Assembly (NCBI GenBank): GCA_021820665.1
Contig: JAKADK010000007.1
Location: 1 to 64,000 of the forward strand
Reading direction: 5' to 3'
DNA from: Actinomycetes bacterium
Lineage (GTDB): Bacteria > Actinomycetota > Acidimicrobiia > Acidimicrobiales > RAAP-2
DNA length: 64,000 nt
How positions within the stretch are numbered: the stretch's first letter is position 1; the number at the start of each line of letters is the position of its first letter. Under the pieces are notes generated by a model. The model saw only the letters and a program-made list of their open reading frames with translations, was not told the origin of the DNA and made no database searches. Positions 36,907-46,724 of the stretch are shown in pieces. The translations under genes and the position numbers were made by a program.

Positions 36907-38831
36907 CACGACCACCACAGTCTGGTCACCATGAACCCGAGGAGCGCCACGATGCCCACGGTGATGGCGAGCGCGTAGTTGCGCACGTAGCCGCTCTGCA
37001 CCCGGCGGAGGGCGCCGCCCGTGCCCCGCACCAGGGCGGCGACCCCGTTCACGGCGCCGTCGATCACCCGGTTGTCGACGACCGTGGCCGTGAACGCCGC
37101 CAGCCGGGTTCCCGGCCGGCCGATGGCGAAGTCGAACGCCTCGTTGATGTACCAGGCCTTCTGGAGGAAGGCCGGCTCCAGTTGCGGGTGCTCGGACCGG
37201 GTCGCCCAGATCCGGTAGGCGACGGTCACGCCGATCACCGCGACCACGGCGTCGACGACCCCGAGGGTCCAGAGCATGCCCGCCGACTGGTGGGCGTTGT
37301 AGAGGTTGGCACCGAAGACCGGGTCGACCCACTGCAGCAGCGTCCCCTTCGCGTACCACGGGAGGCTCAGCACTCCTCCGAAGAAGGCGCACGCCGCCAG
37401 GACGACGAGCGGCACCGTCATCGGCCACGGGGACTCGTGGGGCGGCCCGGCCGCGGCATCGTGCCCGCCGGCGACGTCACTGCCCACCCCGTGGGGTCGG
37501 TGGTCCCGCCAGCGGTCCTCGCCGAAGAAGGCCAGGGCGGTGAGCCGGGTGATGTAGTAGGCGGTGAACAGGGCGGCGATGATCCCCACCACCCAGAGCA
37601 CCGGGTAGCGGGCGTAGGCGGCGTCGAGGACGTCGCCCTTCGCCCAGAACCCGACGAGCGGCGGCACGGCGGCGATGGCCAACGTGGCCACGAGGAACGT
37701 CCAGAAGGTGAGCTTCATGTAGCGGCGCAGGTTGCCCATGCGCTTCAGGTCCTGGTTGTCGTGGAGGCCGTGGATCACCGAACCGGCGCCGAGGAAGAGC
37801 AGGCCCTTGTAGAAGGCGTGGGCGATCATGAGGAAGATGGCCGCCTCGTAGGCTCCCGTCCCCACCGCCAGCATCATGTAGCCCAGCTGGGACACGGTGG
37901 AGAAGGCCAGCACCTTCTTGATGTCCTGCTGGGTGGCGGCGATGGTCCCGGCGACGAGCGCGGTGGCGGCGCCCACCGAGGCCACGGTCAACGACGCGTC
38001 GGGAGCGGCATGCAAGAGGGGGTTGATCCGGCACATGAGGTAGACCCCGGCCGTGACCATGGTGGCAGCGTGGATGAGGGCGGAGACCGGCGTCGGGCCC
38101 TCCATGGCGTCGGCCAGCCACGGGAACAGGGGGATCTGGGCCGACTTGCCCACAGCCCCGACGAACAGGAGCAGGGCGATGGCGGTGATGTTCCCCGACC
38201 CGATCTCGTGGAGGTGGCTGAAGATCACCGAGTAGTTGAGCGAGCCGACCTTCTCGAAGGTGAGGAACATGGCGACGAGGAAGCCGGCGTCGCCGATGCG
38301 GTTGTAGACGAAGGCCTTCTTCCCGGCCGAGGCAGCCGAGTCGCGGGTGAACCAGAACGAGATGAGCCAGTAGGAGCAGGTGCCCACCCCCTCCCATCCC
38401 ACGAAGGTGAGGAGCAGGTTGTCCGCCAGGACCAGGATGAGCATCGAAGCGACGAAGAGGTTGAGATAGAGGAAGAACTTCGGGAAGTCCTTGTCGCCCC
38501 GCATGTAGGAGATCGAGTACAGGTGGATCAGAGCGCTGATCCCGGTCACGAAGAGCACCATGGTCATCGACAGCGGGTCCACGGTGAACCCGATGTCGAC
38601 GTGGAGGCCCCCGACCGGCAGCCACGTCCACAGCACTTGGGTGAAGGAGCGCACCGCCGCGTGCACTCCGAGCAGGTCGACGAACACTCCCACCGCCACG
38701 ACGAAGGACGCCGCCACGAAGATCGTGGCCACGGCGCCGGCGAGCGGATCGGCGAGGCGACGGCCGAAGAAGAGCTGGACGGCGAACCCGACGAGGGGCA
38801 GCAAGATGATCAGGGCGGTCACGTGGAGCAT
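36906..38831 (-). CDS. nuoL: NADH-quinone oxidoreductase subunit L (NuoL)
   Basis: A 641-residue distal antiporter-like subunit of complex I, with the long lateral helix expected near its C-terminus. Key segments are LTFVGWEGVGTCSYWLISFW, LFPWLADAMEGPTPVSALIHAATMVTAGVYL and KKVLAFSTVSQLGYM, which hold the channel Glu, His and Lys residues. ATG 38831 is seven bases downstream of the nuoK stop. Confidence 0.98.
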   Translation of the reverse strand: MLHVTALIILLPLVGFAVQLFFGRRLADPLAGAVATIFVAASFVVAVGVFVDLLGVHAAVRSFTQVLWTWLPVGGLHVDIGFTVDPLSMTMVLFVTGISALIHLYSISYMRGDKDFPKFFLYLNLFVASMLILVLADNLLLTFVGWEGVGTCSYWLISFWFTRDSAASAGKKAFVYNRIGDAGFLVAMFLTFEKVGSLNYSVIFSHLHEIGSGNITAIALLLFVGAVGKSAQIPLFPWLADAMEGPTPVSALIHAATMVTAGVYLMCRINPLLHAAPDASLTVASVGAATALVAGTIAATQQDIKKVLAFSTVSQLGYMMLAVGTGAYEAAIFLMIAHAFYKGLLFLGAGSVIHGLHDNQDLKRMGNLRRYMKLTFWTFLVATLAIAAVPPLVGFWAKGDVLDAAYARYPVLWVVGIIAALFTAYYITRLTALAFFGEDRWRDHRPHGVGSDVAGGHDAAAGPPHESPWPMTVPLVVLAACAFFGGVLSLPWYAKGTLLQWVDPVFGANLYNAHQSAGMLWTLGVVDAVVAVIGVTVAYRIWATRSEHPQLEPAFLQKAWYINEAFDFAIGRPGTRLAAFTATVVDNRVIDGAVNGVAALVRGTGGALRRVQSGYVRNYALAITVGIVALLGFMVTRLWWS

Positions 38832-38838
38832 CGTCGGA

Positions 38839-39144
38839 TCAGCCCTTCATCAGGTGGAGGTCGTCGGCGACGGCGCTGTTGCGCCGCCGGAAGATGGCCA
38901 CCACGATGCCCAGGCCCACTACGACCTCGGCCGCCGCCACCACGAGGACGAAGAAGACGAGGACCTGACCCCCGATGTCGCTCAGCATACGGGCGAACGT
39001 GACGAACGTCAGGTTGGCGGCGTTCAACATGAGCTCGACGCACATGAACATCACGAGGATGTTGCGCCGCACGAGAAGCCCAAGCGCGCCGATGGCGAAG
39101 AGCACGGCCGCCAGCCCCAGGTACCACCCACCGGCAATGGTCAC
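38839..39144 (-). CDS. nuoK: NADH-quinone oxidoreductase subunit K (NuoK)
   Basis: A 101-residue, three-helix subunit of complex [20 protein letters not shown] carries the conserved membrane Glu, and a second conserved Glu lies in [20 protein letters not shown] 39144 follows AGGAGG at eight bases and overlaps the nuoJ stop (GTGA). The frame extends upstream, but that part is antisense-like sequence over nuoJ, so the short start is preferred. Confidence 0.97.
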   Translation of the reverse strand: MTIAGGWYLGLAAVLFAIGALGLLVRRNILVMFMCVELMLNAANLTFVTFARMLSDIGGQVLVFFVLVVAAAEVVVGLGIVVAIFRRRNSAVADDLHLMKG

Positions 39145-39818
39145 CCCACGACCTCCTGTTCTTCGCCTATGACGTTCCCGTCGCCGGACGCAGCGTCCGG
39201 GTCGTCGGGGTCGGGGGTGGCCGGCGGGCGACGGGCGAGGACCACGGCGGCGACGACGGCGATGACGAGGAGCGCGGAGGTGACCTCGAAGGGGAAGAGG
39301 TAGGTGGTGAAGACCGACTTCCCGAGCTTGGCCACGTTGCTGCCGGGGCCGTTCGCCGCCCCCGCCACCTCGGGAGCCCCGGTGGCCCAGTGCGAGACGA
39401 GCCCCAGGACGAGGACGCCAGCCGTCCCCAGCGCGATCAGGAGGACGGCGAGCGGCCGCTGGCCCCGGAGTGGCTCGAACCGGATGTTCTCCTCCCGGTC
39501 CACGCCGAGGAACATGATCACGAAGAGGAACAGCACCACGACGGCGCCGGCGTAGACGATGACCTGGATGGCCGCGAGGAAGTCGTCTCGCTGGAGCAGG
39601 AACAGGACGGCGATGCCGAACAACGTCATCACCAGCATCAACGCCGCGTGGACGGGGTGCCGGGCCAGCACGACGCCGACCGCCCCGATGAGAACGGCGG
39701 CGGCGGCGATGACGAAGGTGACCACGTCGACCGTCGAGGCACGGGTCACGGTCACGCCGGTGGCGCTCACTGCGGCCAGCGTCGAGTGGACCATCAGGGT
39801 GGTGGCGGCCAGCTTCAC
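39141..39818 (-). CDS. nuoJ: NADH-quinone oxidoreductase subunit J (NuoJ)
   Basis: A 225-residue, five-helix subunit of complex [53 protein letters not shown] is an intact NuoJ core, including the pi-bulge helix that gates quinone-coupled proton transfer. The C-terminus is an acidic cytoplasmic tail. It starts at GTG 39818, overlapping the nuoI TGA. Confidence 0.97.
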   Translation of the reverse strand: MKLAATTLMVHSTLAAVSATGVTVTRASTVDVVTFVIAAAAVLIGAVGVVLARHPVHAALMLVMTLFGIAVLFLLQRDDFLAAIQVIVYAGAVVVLFLFVIMFLGVDREENIRFEPLRGQRPLAVLLIALGTAGVLVLGLVSHWATGAPEVAGAANGPGSNVAKLGKSVFTTYLFPFEVTSALLVIAVVAAVVLARRPPATPDPDDPDAASGDGNVIGEEQEVVG

Positions 39819-40669
39819 GACGCGTGCTCCTCGGGCTCCCCGCCCCGGGCGCGCTCCAGCGCACCGGCGTGGTCCCGGGCGGCGGTCACCCGGTGCTTGC
39901 GCCCGGCGCCCGGGGCGAACCGCTCCGCCTTCTCCCGCATCCGACCCAACGCCCCACGGGGACCCCGCTTGGACGCCGGCAGCTCGGCGGGGACGAGGTG
40001 GCGCTCCAGGGTGACCCGGAGCTGCTTGGAGCCGGTGGCGGCGTCGTCCCGCCGCCCGCTCTGCCCCCCTTCGGGGGTGCGCGTCCCGTAGCCCAGCTCA
40101 CCGGACCACTGGACCTCACCCTCGAAGCTGGCGTCTCCCGACGGCGACGTGGCTCGCATCCACCCCGAGGTGTAGAGATCGTCGCCTTCCCGCCAGTCCT
40201 CCCACGGCTGGTGGCGGGGCCGGCCGTCGTCATCGACGAGGAGCTCGCGCTTGGTGTAGATGGCGTCGTTGCGGTTGGTGAAGGAGAACTCGAAGAGCTT
40301 CGACTCGGTGATGGCCTCGGTCGGGCACGCCTCGACGCACAGGTCGCAGTGGATGCACCTGAGGAAGTTGATCTCGTAGACGTAGCCGTAGCGCTCGCCG
40401 GGAGAGACCGGGTGGTCGGGCGGGTTGTCGAGGCCGCGCACGTAGATGCAGTCCGCCGGGCACACCCCGGCGCACAGCTCGCAGCCGATGCACTTCTCCA
40501 TCCCGTCCTCGTAGCGGTTGAGCACGTGGCGCCCGTGCTGGCGCGGCTGCTTCGGCCGTTTCTCCTCGGGGTACTGCCGGGTCACGGGGAGCCGGCCGAG
40601 GTGCTCGAGGGTGAGCTTGAAACCGCCGAGGAAGTGCTGTCGCTGGCGGGGGGGTCCTTCGTCGGGCAT
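39815..40669 (-). CDS. nuoI: NADH-quinone oxidoreductase subunit I (NuoI), long C-terminal tail
   Basis: A 284-residue ferredoxin-like subunit of complex I that holds clusters N6a and N6b. The ligands are in [15 protein letters not shown] and [12 protein letters not shown]. The core ends near residue 190. The last 90 residues, basic and with no motif, exceed the normal 160-220 residue length and may contact neighbouring subunits. ATG 40669 shares one base with the nuoH TGA. Confidence 0.97.
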   Translation of the reverse strand: MPDEGPPRQRQHFLGGFKLTLEHLGRLPVTRQYPEEKRPKQPRQHGRHVLNRYEDGMEKCIGCELCAGVCPADCIYVRGLDNPPDHPVSPGERYGYVYEINFLRCIHCDLCVEACPTEAITESKLFEFSFTNRNDAIYTKRELLVDDDGRPRHQPWEDWREGDDLYTSGWMRATSPSGDASFEGEVQWSGELGYGTRTPEGGQSGRRDDAATGSKQLRVTLERHLVPAELPASKRGPRGALGRMREKAERFAPGAGRKHRVTAARDHAGALERARGGEPEEHAS

Positions 40670-41919
40670 CAGGCCTCGCTCTCCTCGTGCCCCGGGGCCA
40701 CCGTGGCCGGCGGGCGCTGCCAGAGCCGGACGCCCACCGGAGGGATGATGGCCCGCTCGGACTCGCGCGCCGCCCCGATCGAGAACGCCCGCATCATGAG
40801 GGCACCGGCCACCACCACGCCTCCGGTGATGGCCAGTCCCCACCAGGCATCGATGACGAACCCGGCGACCATCATGAGCCAGCCGAGCGAGATCGGGATG
40901 AGCCGCTTCCAGCCCAGATCCATCAGCTGGTCGTAGCGCATCCGGGGAAGGGCGGCCCGGAGCCACACGAACACGAAGAGGAACACGATGGTCTTCCCCA
41001 GGAACCAGAGGATGGGCCAGAGCCACTGGGTATGGGGGATGTGCGGAGCGGGGCCGTCCGGGCCGCCCAGGAACAACGTGACCACGATGGCCGACATCGT
41101 GATGGTGTTCATGAACTCGGCCAGGAAGAAGAGGGCGAAGCGGATCGACGAGTACTCCGTGTGGAACCCCCCGACCAGCTCGGACTCCGCCTCGGTGAGG
41201 TCGAAGGGCGGCCGGTGGGTCTCGGCCACCATCGCCACGAAGAAGATGAGGAAGGGCACGACGCCGAGCCGCACGGCGTTCCACTGCCAGGCGTGGAGCG
41301 CCTGGGCGTCCACGATGGCCCGGGTGCTGAGCGAGCCCGTGACGAGGACGACCATGACCACGCTGAGCCCGAGGGCGGCCTCGTAGGAGATCATCTGGGC
41401 CGACGCCCGGACCGAGCCGAGCAGCGGGTACTTCGACCCCGACGACCACCCGGCCAGCATCACGCCGTAGACGCCGATCGCCGACATGGCGAGCAGGAAG
41501 AGAATGCCCATGGGCGGGTCGGCCAGCTGGAGCTCGAAGGTGTGACCGGCCACCGTCACCACCCCACCGACAGGCACGATGGCGAAGGCGAGGAAGGCGG
41601 GAAGGATCGTGAGGTAGGGCGCCAGCTTGAAGACGACCCGATCCGAGCGCTCGGGGATGAGATCTTCCTTGAAGAAGAGCTTGATCCCGTCGGCCAGGGT
41701 CTGCATGATCCCGAACGGACCGGCCCGGTTGGGCCCGATCCGGCTCTGCATGTCCGAGATGACCTTGCGCTCGAACCAGATCATGAGCATGACCGAGACC
41801 ATCAGGGCGGCGAAGACCACCACGACCTTGATCAGGACGATGACGAAGACAGCCAGGTCGACCCCGTGGGCGAAGAGCGGATCGCCGGCGGCGAGCAGGG
41901 GAAGCGCGGTGCCGGTCAC
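40669..41919 (-). CDS. nuoH: NADH-quinone oxidoreductase subunit H (NuoH)
   Basis: A 416-residue, eight-helix subunit of complex I that forms much of the quinone chamber. WFERKVISDMQSRIGPNRAGPFG, the Glu-rich AETHRPPFDLTEAESELVGGFHTEY loop and RYDQLMDLGWKRLIP are conserved quinone and coupling elements. GTG 41919 overlaps the nuoG TGA (GTGA). Confidence 0.98.
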   Translation of the reverse strand: MTGTALPLLAAGDPLFAHGVDLAVFVIVLIKVVVVFAALMVSVMLMIWFERKVISDMQSRIGPNRAGPFGIMQTLADGIKLFFKEDLIPERSDRVVFKLAPYLTILPAFLAFAIVPVGGVVTVAGHTFELQLADPPMGILFLLAMSAIGVYGVMLAGWSSGSKYPLLGSVRASAQMISYEAALGLSVVMVVLVTGSLSTRAIVDAQALHAWQWNAVRLGVVPFLIFFVAMVAETHRPPFDLTEAESELVGGFHTEYSSIRFALFFLAEFMNTITMSAIVVTLFLGGPDGPAPHIPHTQWLWPILWFLGKTIVFLFVFVWLRAALPRMRYDQLMDLGWKRLIPISLGWLMMVAGFVIDAWWGLAITGGVVVAGALMMRAFSIGAARESERAIIPPVGVRLWQRPPATVAPGHEESEA

Positions 41920-44726
41920 GGGATCGACTCCAGCCTGACCTCGACGACGGGATGGCGTCCGTCGACCAGCACGCCGGCGGTCACCTCGCCCAGCGGCACG
42001 TTCCAGTCGGCGGCGACGACCTTGCGGGGAAGCATCGGGTCCACGTCGACCTCGACGTCGATGCTCGTCGTCGCCGTCCGGAGGCGGATCCGATCACCGG
42101 GTCCGACACCGAGATCGTCGAGATCGTGGGGGCTCACCCGGAGAGCGGTGGCCTCCACCAGGCGAGCCAGGGACGGGGACGACGACACGGCGTCACCGAG
42201 ATCGTAGAGCCGGCGGCCCACGGTCAGGCGGTGCGTGTAGGCATCGGTCGGGGCCACGTGGGGCGCGTCGACCCCAGCGGGAAGGGCCAGGATCGGCGGT
42301 CGGGCCGTACCCTCCGGCTCGGTCTCGGCGCCGGTGCCGGGGGTGGCGCCGGTGGCAGGAGCAGGAGCGGGAGCGGGCGGCTCGGCCAGCCCTGCCCGTG
42401 GCGGTGCGCCCTGACGCTCCACGGACTCGATGCCCGGGAAGGCGATCGGATCGAGGAGTGCCGGTGCCGGGCGCCGCGCCGGTCCCGGGCCGAGGGGCAC
42501 GACCACGCCGTCCTCCGCCCCTCGGGCGTCGAGCATGGCGTGGGTCAGACCGCGGTGGGCGGGTGCGACACGCTCGATCTCGTCCCACGCCGCCGCCACC
42601 GACTCGGGGGCGAGCTCGGTCCCGATGTGGGCGGCGAGCTCCACGGCGATCATCCAGTCGGCCCATGCCTGGCCGGGAGGGACCAGCTTCTGGGCGACCC
42701 GGCTCACCCTGCCCTCGACGTTCGTCGTCGTGCCGGCGCGCTCGTGGGCGGCGGCGGCGGGCAGCACCACGTCGGCCCGGTCCACGACCGGACCCGGGGT
42801 CGAGGCCACGGCGACCAGGAAGCCAGCGGCGTCGAGCGCCCGTTCGGCCATGGCCCGGTCGGGGAAGTCGGAGAGCGGGTCGGCGCCCAGCACCACGAGG
42901 GCCTCCGGCTTCCCCGGATCGTCACCGGCCAGGGCCGCCAGCATGGCCCGGGCATCGAGGCCCCGCTCCGAGGGCACCGATCCCCATGCCTCGGCGAACC
43001 ACGCCCGCCCCTCTTCCAGGCCCACCCGGCCGGGAAGCAGGCCGGGGGCCATCCCCATGTCGATCGCCCCGTGGACGTTCCCCCGACGGAGCGCCGGCAG
43101 GAAGCGGACACCGGGGAGCGCTGCCGTCAGGGTCAGGGCCGCGTCGGCGACCAGACCCTCGTGCTCGGCGATCGTCGGCCGTCCCAGCACCACGACCACC
43201 CGCGGCGCACCGGCCAGCTCCCGGGCCCGACCGAGGGCCGTCGGGTCGATCCCGTCGGGCACCGGCGCACCGTCGTCGACGAGGGCCCGCGCCACCGCCG
43301 CCACGTCGCCGGGTCGGTAGCGCAGCGACACGGCCGCGCTCGGAGTGATCGCCGAGCGCTGCGGGGCCAGCTCGATCACCGAGACCTTGCCGGCCCGCGC
43401 CGCACCGAGCAGCCGGAGGAACAGCACCGGGAGCTCCTCGCGGAGGTCGCCCGAGATCACCACCACCGTGTCGGCCGCCACCATCTCGTCAATCGTCGCC
43501 CGGGGCAGGCCGGCCACCAGGTCTCCCGGCAGCCCGTCGGCCATCTGGGCGTCGACGGAGTCGGTGCCGAGCACGCCCTTGGCCAGCCGGGTCCACAGGT
43601 AGGCGGCCTCGTTGGTGAGCCGCGCCCCGCCGAGCACGCCCACCGACCGGGCGCGCCGGGCGTCACCGGCCCGCGCCGCCGCCGCCTTCAGACCGGCGGC
43701 CGCCGCCGCCAGCGCCTCGTGCCAGGACACGGCCACGAGGCGCCCGTCCTTGCGCACCAGGGGCTCGGTGAGCCGCTGGTCGCCGTTGACCGTCTCGTAG
43801 GCGAAGCGGCCCTTGTCGCACAGCCACCCGTGGTTGACGGGATCGGCGTCGATCCCGAGGAGCCGGGTCACCCGGTTGGCCGAAGACTGGACGGCCACGC
43901 GGCAGCCCACGGCGCAGGTCGTGCAGGTGGACTCCACCTGGTCGAGGTCCCACGGGCGCGCCGAGAACCGGTACGGCGCCGCCGTGAGGGCACCCACCGG
44001 GCAGATCTGCACGGTGTTGCCCGAGAAGTAGGAGGTGAACGGGTGGTCGGGGAAGGTGGCGACCTCCAGGAGCTCGCCCCGCCCGGCGAAGTCGATCTGG
44101 GCCTCTCCGGCGACCTCGGCGGCGAACCGCGTGCAGCGGCTGCACTGGATGCAGCGCTCGCGGTCGAGCAGCACGAGCTCGGAGATCGGGATCGGCTTCT
44201 CGAAGTGGCGCTTCTCCTCGACGAACCGGCTCTCCCCCGGCCCGTAGGCGAGCGTCTGGTCCTGGAGCGGGCACTCGCCACCCTTGTCGCACACCGGGCA
44301 GTCCAGCGGATGGTTGACGAGGAGGAATTCGAGAACGCCGTCCTGGGCCTTTTTCACCTTCGGCGAGTCGGTGGTGACCTCGGCGCCTTCGGCGACCTCC
44401 ACGAAGCACGACGGCTGGAGCGTGGCACCCCGCGGGCCGCTCACCTCGACCAGGCACATCCGGCACACGCCGACCGACGCCATCCTCGGGTGGTAGCAGA
44501 ACCGGGGGATGAACGTGCCGGCGCGCTCGGCCGCGGCGATCAGCATCTCGCCCTTCGGGGCCGTGACCGTGCGTCCGTCGAGCGTGAACGTGACGACGTC
44601 CTCGGGCGGTGAGCTGGCGGCACCGCCGTCGGTGGCGGCGGCCCCGTCGTCCCCGCCGGCGGCGGCGGTCGCTCCCGGGGAGCCGGCGGCGGTGACGCGG
44701 GTGGTGGAGGCGGTGGGATCAGCCAA
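41916..44726 (-). CDS. nuoG: NADH-quinone oxidoreductase subunit G (NuoG)
   Basis: A 936-residue peripheral subunit of complex I. Ligands are visible for the [2Fe-2S] cluster N1b (FCYHPRMASVGVCRMC..C) and N5 (HPLDCPVCDKGGECPLQ). N4 (CIQCSRC..CPVG) and the optional N7 (CTTCAVGC..C) are also visible. A molybdopterin-oxidoreductase-like domain follows. An Ala/Gly-rich N-terminal extension (about 1-42) and a Pro/Ala insert near 790-830 are present. The start is TTG 44726, supported by AAGGAGG eight bases upstream; it overlaps the nuoF stop by eight bases. Confidence 0.96.
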   Translation of the reverse strand: MADPTASTTRVTAAGSPGATAAAGGDDGAAATDGGAASSPPEDVVTFTLDGRTVTAPKGEMLIAAAERAGTFIPRFCYHPRMASVGVCRMCLVEVSGPRGATLQPSCFVEVAEGAEVTTDSPKVKKAQDGVLEFLLVNHPLDCPVCDKGGECPLQDQTLAYGPGESRFVEEKRHFEKPIPISELVLLDRERCIQCSRCTRFAAEVAGEAQIDFAGRGELLEVATFPDHPFTSYFSGNTVQICPVGALTAAPYRFSARPWDLDQVESTCTTCAVGCRVAVQSSANRVTRLLGIDADPVNHGWLCDKGRFAYETVNGDQRLTEPLVRKDGRLVAVSWHEALAAAAAGLKAAAARAGDARRARSVGVLGGARLTNEAAYLWTRLAKGVLGTDSVDAQMADGLPGDLVAGLPRATIDEMVAADTVVVISGDLREELPVLFLRLLGAARAGKVSVIELAPQRSAITPSAAVSLRYRPGDVAAVARALVDDGAPVPDGIDPTALGRARELAGAPRVVVVLGRPTIAEHEGLVADAALTLTAALPGVRFLPALRRGNVHGAIDMGMAPGLLPGRVGLEEGRAWFAEAWGSVPSERGLDARAMLAALAGDDPGKPEALVVLGADPLSDFPDRAMAERALDAAGFLVAVASTPGPVVDRADVVLPAAAAHERAGTTTNVEGRVSRVAQKLVPPGQAWADWMIAVELAAHIGTELAPESVAAAWDEIERVAPAHRGLTHAMLDARGAEDGVVVPLGPGPARRPAPALLDPIAFPGIESVERQGAPPRAGLAEPPAPAPAPATGATPGTGAETEPEGTARPPILALPAGVDAPHVAPTDAYTHRLTVGRRLYDLGDAVSSSPSLARLVEATALRVSPHDLDDLGVGPGDRIRLRTATTSIDVEVDVDPMLPRKVVAADWNVPLGEVTAGVLVDGRHPVVEVRLESIP

Positions 44727-46023
44727 AGGGACAGCCTCCTTCCTTGATGTGGACGAGGAACTCGTCGCGGAACATCTTGATAGCCGAGCCGATGGAGGAC
44801 GGGATGGACGGTCCGAGCACGCAGATGGTGGTCTGCTGGGGTGGCCAGGTCAGTCCCGGCGCGATGTTGTCGCAGGCGTCGAGCAGCAGGTCCAGGTCCT
44901 CCTCCCGGCCGTGACCGGACTCGATCCGGGCCATGATCCGCTCCAACCATCCCGATCCTTCCCGGCATGGCGTGCACTGCCCGCACGACTCGCGGGCGAA
45001 GAACCGGGTGATGCGCCACGCCGCCCGTACGGCGCAGGTGTCCTCGTCCATGACGACGACCGACCCGGAGCCGAGCATCGAGCCGGCCCCAGCCACCTCG
45101 TCCTGGCCCAGGGGGAGGTCCACCTGTTCCGGACCGAACCACGGCGCCGAGACCCCGCCGGGGATGAACGCCTTCAGCTGCCGGTCGCCCGGGATCCCGC
45201 CACCGAGGACCGGGGCGAAGATGAGGTCGGCGAAGGTGGTCTTCACCATCTCGATCTCGAAGACGCCCGGGTGCCGCACGTGCCCGGCCAGCGCGAACAG
45301 CCGCGTCCCGGTCGACTTTCCCTCGCCCAGGGCGGCGAAGGCGGCGCCGCCGTGGAGCATGATCCACGGCAGGTTCGACATGGTCTCGACGTTGTTGACG
45401 ACGGTCGGCTCGCCGTAGAGCCCGATCGCCGCTGGGAAGAACGGCGGCTTGATCCGGGGGAACCCGCGCTTGCCCTCCAGGGACTCGATGAGGGCGGTCT
45501 CCTCGCCGCAGATGTAGGCACCGGCGCCGGGATGGACGACGAGGTCGATCGAGAACCCGGAGCCGAAGATGTCCTCGCCGACCGCCCCGTGGTCGTAGGC
45601 GTCGTTCAACGCCGCCTGGACCCGCTCGAGGCCGAGCGCGAACTCCCCCCGCAGGTAGATGAAGGCCTGCGAGACCTGGAGGGCGTAGGCGGCGATCAGC
45701 ACCCCTTCGATCAGCTGGTGGGGGTCACGCTCGACGAGCAGATGGTCCTTGAACGTCGCCGGCTCGCTCTCATCGCCGTTCACCACCAGGTAGGACACAG
45801 GGTTCTTGCGGAGCATCGACCACTTCCGGCCGGCCGGGAACCCGGCGCCGCCCCGCCCGAGCAGGCTGGCGGCGTCGACCTCGGCGGCGACGGCCTCGGG
45901 GGTCATGGTGAGCGCCTTGCGCAGGCCCTCGTACCCCCCGGTGGCGAGGTAGCGCTCCAACGTGTGGGAGTCGGGATGGCCCATCCGGGCCGTCACGATC
46001 TTCGGCGCCTCGGTGATGGCCAT
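44719..46023 (-). CDS. nuoF: NADH-quinone oxidoreductase subunit F (NuoF)
   Basis: A 434-residue subunit that binds FMN and NADH and carries cluster N3. GRGGAGFPAGRKW and GAGAYICGEETALIESLEG form the nucleotide and flavin sites. ESCGQCTPCREG and a later Cys bind [4Fe-4S]. It is the electron entry point of complex I, which shows that this Nuo complex uses NADH and is not the F420H2 or ferredoxin form. ATG 46023 shares a base with the nuoE stop. Confidence 0.98.
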   Translation of the reverse strand: MAITEAPKIVTARMGHPDSHTLERYLATGGYEGLRKALTMTPEAVAAEVDAASLLGRGGAGFPAGRKWSMLRKNPVSYLVVNGDESEPATFKDHLLVERDPHQLIEGVLIAAYALQVSQAFIYLRGEFALGLERVQAALNDAYDHGAVGEDIFGSGFSIDLVVHPGAGAYICGEETALIESLEGKRGFPRIKPPFFPAAIGLYGEPTVVNNVETMSNLPWIMLHGGAAFAALGEGKSTGTRLFALAGHVRHPGVFEIEMVKTTFADLIFAPVLGGGIPGDRQLKAFIPGGVSAPWFGPEQVDLPLGQDEVAGAGSMLGSGSVVVMDEDTCAVRAAWRITRFFARESCGQCTPCREGSGWLERIMARIESGHGREEDLDLLLDACDNIAPGLTWPPQQTTICVLGPSIPSSIGSAIKMFRDEFLVHIKEGGCPFG

Positions 46024-46724
46024 CAGTGATCGCCCTTCTCCGCCTCGGCCGCCCGGCGCGCCTTCGCCTCGGCCATCGCCGCCCGCTCGGCGGCGATGCG
46101 GTCCCGCCCGACACGGAGGCCGCCACTGCGGCGCACCCGGATCAGGGTCCCGTGACGGGGGACCTCACCGTCGCGGGCGCCGGCGCGCAGGTCGGCGACC
46201 AGCCGGTCGAACGACTCGGGGGTCTGGGCGCCCACGTAGCGGTGGTTGACCTGGACGCAGGGCGCTCGGTCGCAGTCGGCCAGGCACTCGGCCTCCTCCA
46301 GGGTGATCGTCCCGTCGGTCGTGGTCCCGCCCACCCCGATCCCGAGCGACGCGCCGGCATGCTCGAGGAGCTCCTCGGCCCCCCGGAGCAGGCACGCGAT
46401 GTTCGTGCAGACCGACACCACGTAGGTCCCGACCGGTTCGGTGTGGAGCATGTCGTAGAACGACGCCGTCCCGCGTACCTCGGCCGGCGTGAGGCCCACC
46501 AGGTCGGCGATCTCGACGATGGCGTCCGGGCACAGCCAGCCGTCCTGCCCCTGGGCCAGGTGGCACAGGGGGATCAGGGCCGAACGCGGCTCGGGATAGA
46601 GGGCGATCAGCTGGCGGGCCTGGTCGAGCACCTCGGGCGTCAGGTGGCCGCCGGCCTTCCGGGTCCGCACCGCCGGGGCCGGGACCGGAGCGGCGGCCGG
46701 GGTCGGAGGGGGCTCGCCCGTCAC
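46023..46724 (-). CDS. nuoE: NADH-quinone oxidoreductase subunit E (NuoE)
   Basis: A 233-residue thioredoxin-fold subunit of complex I holding [2Fe-2S] N1a. Ligands are CTNIAC and CLADC. A Pro/Ala-rich N-terminus (about 1-20) and a basic, helical C-terminal tail (RAAMAEAKARRAAEAEK) flank the core. GTG 46724 overlaps the nuoD TGA (GTGA); the frame upstream of it is shadow sequence. Confidence 0.96.
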   Translation of the reverse strand: MTGEPPPTPAAAPVPAPAVRTRKAGGHLTPEVLDQARQLIALYPEPRSALIPLCHLAQGQDGWLCPDAIVEIADLVGLTPAEVRGTASFYDMLHTEPVGTYVVSVCTNIACLLRGAEELLEHAGASLGIGVGGTTTDGTITLEEAECLADCDRAPCVQVNHRYVGAQTPESFDRLVADLRAGARDGEVPRHGTLIRVRRSGGLRVGRDRIAAERAAMAEAKARRAAEAEKGDH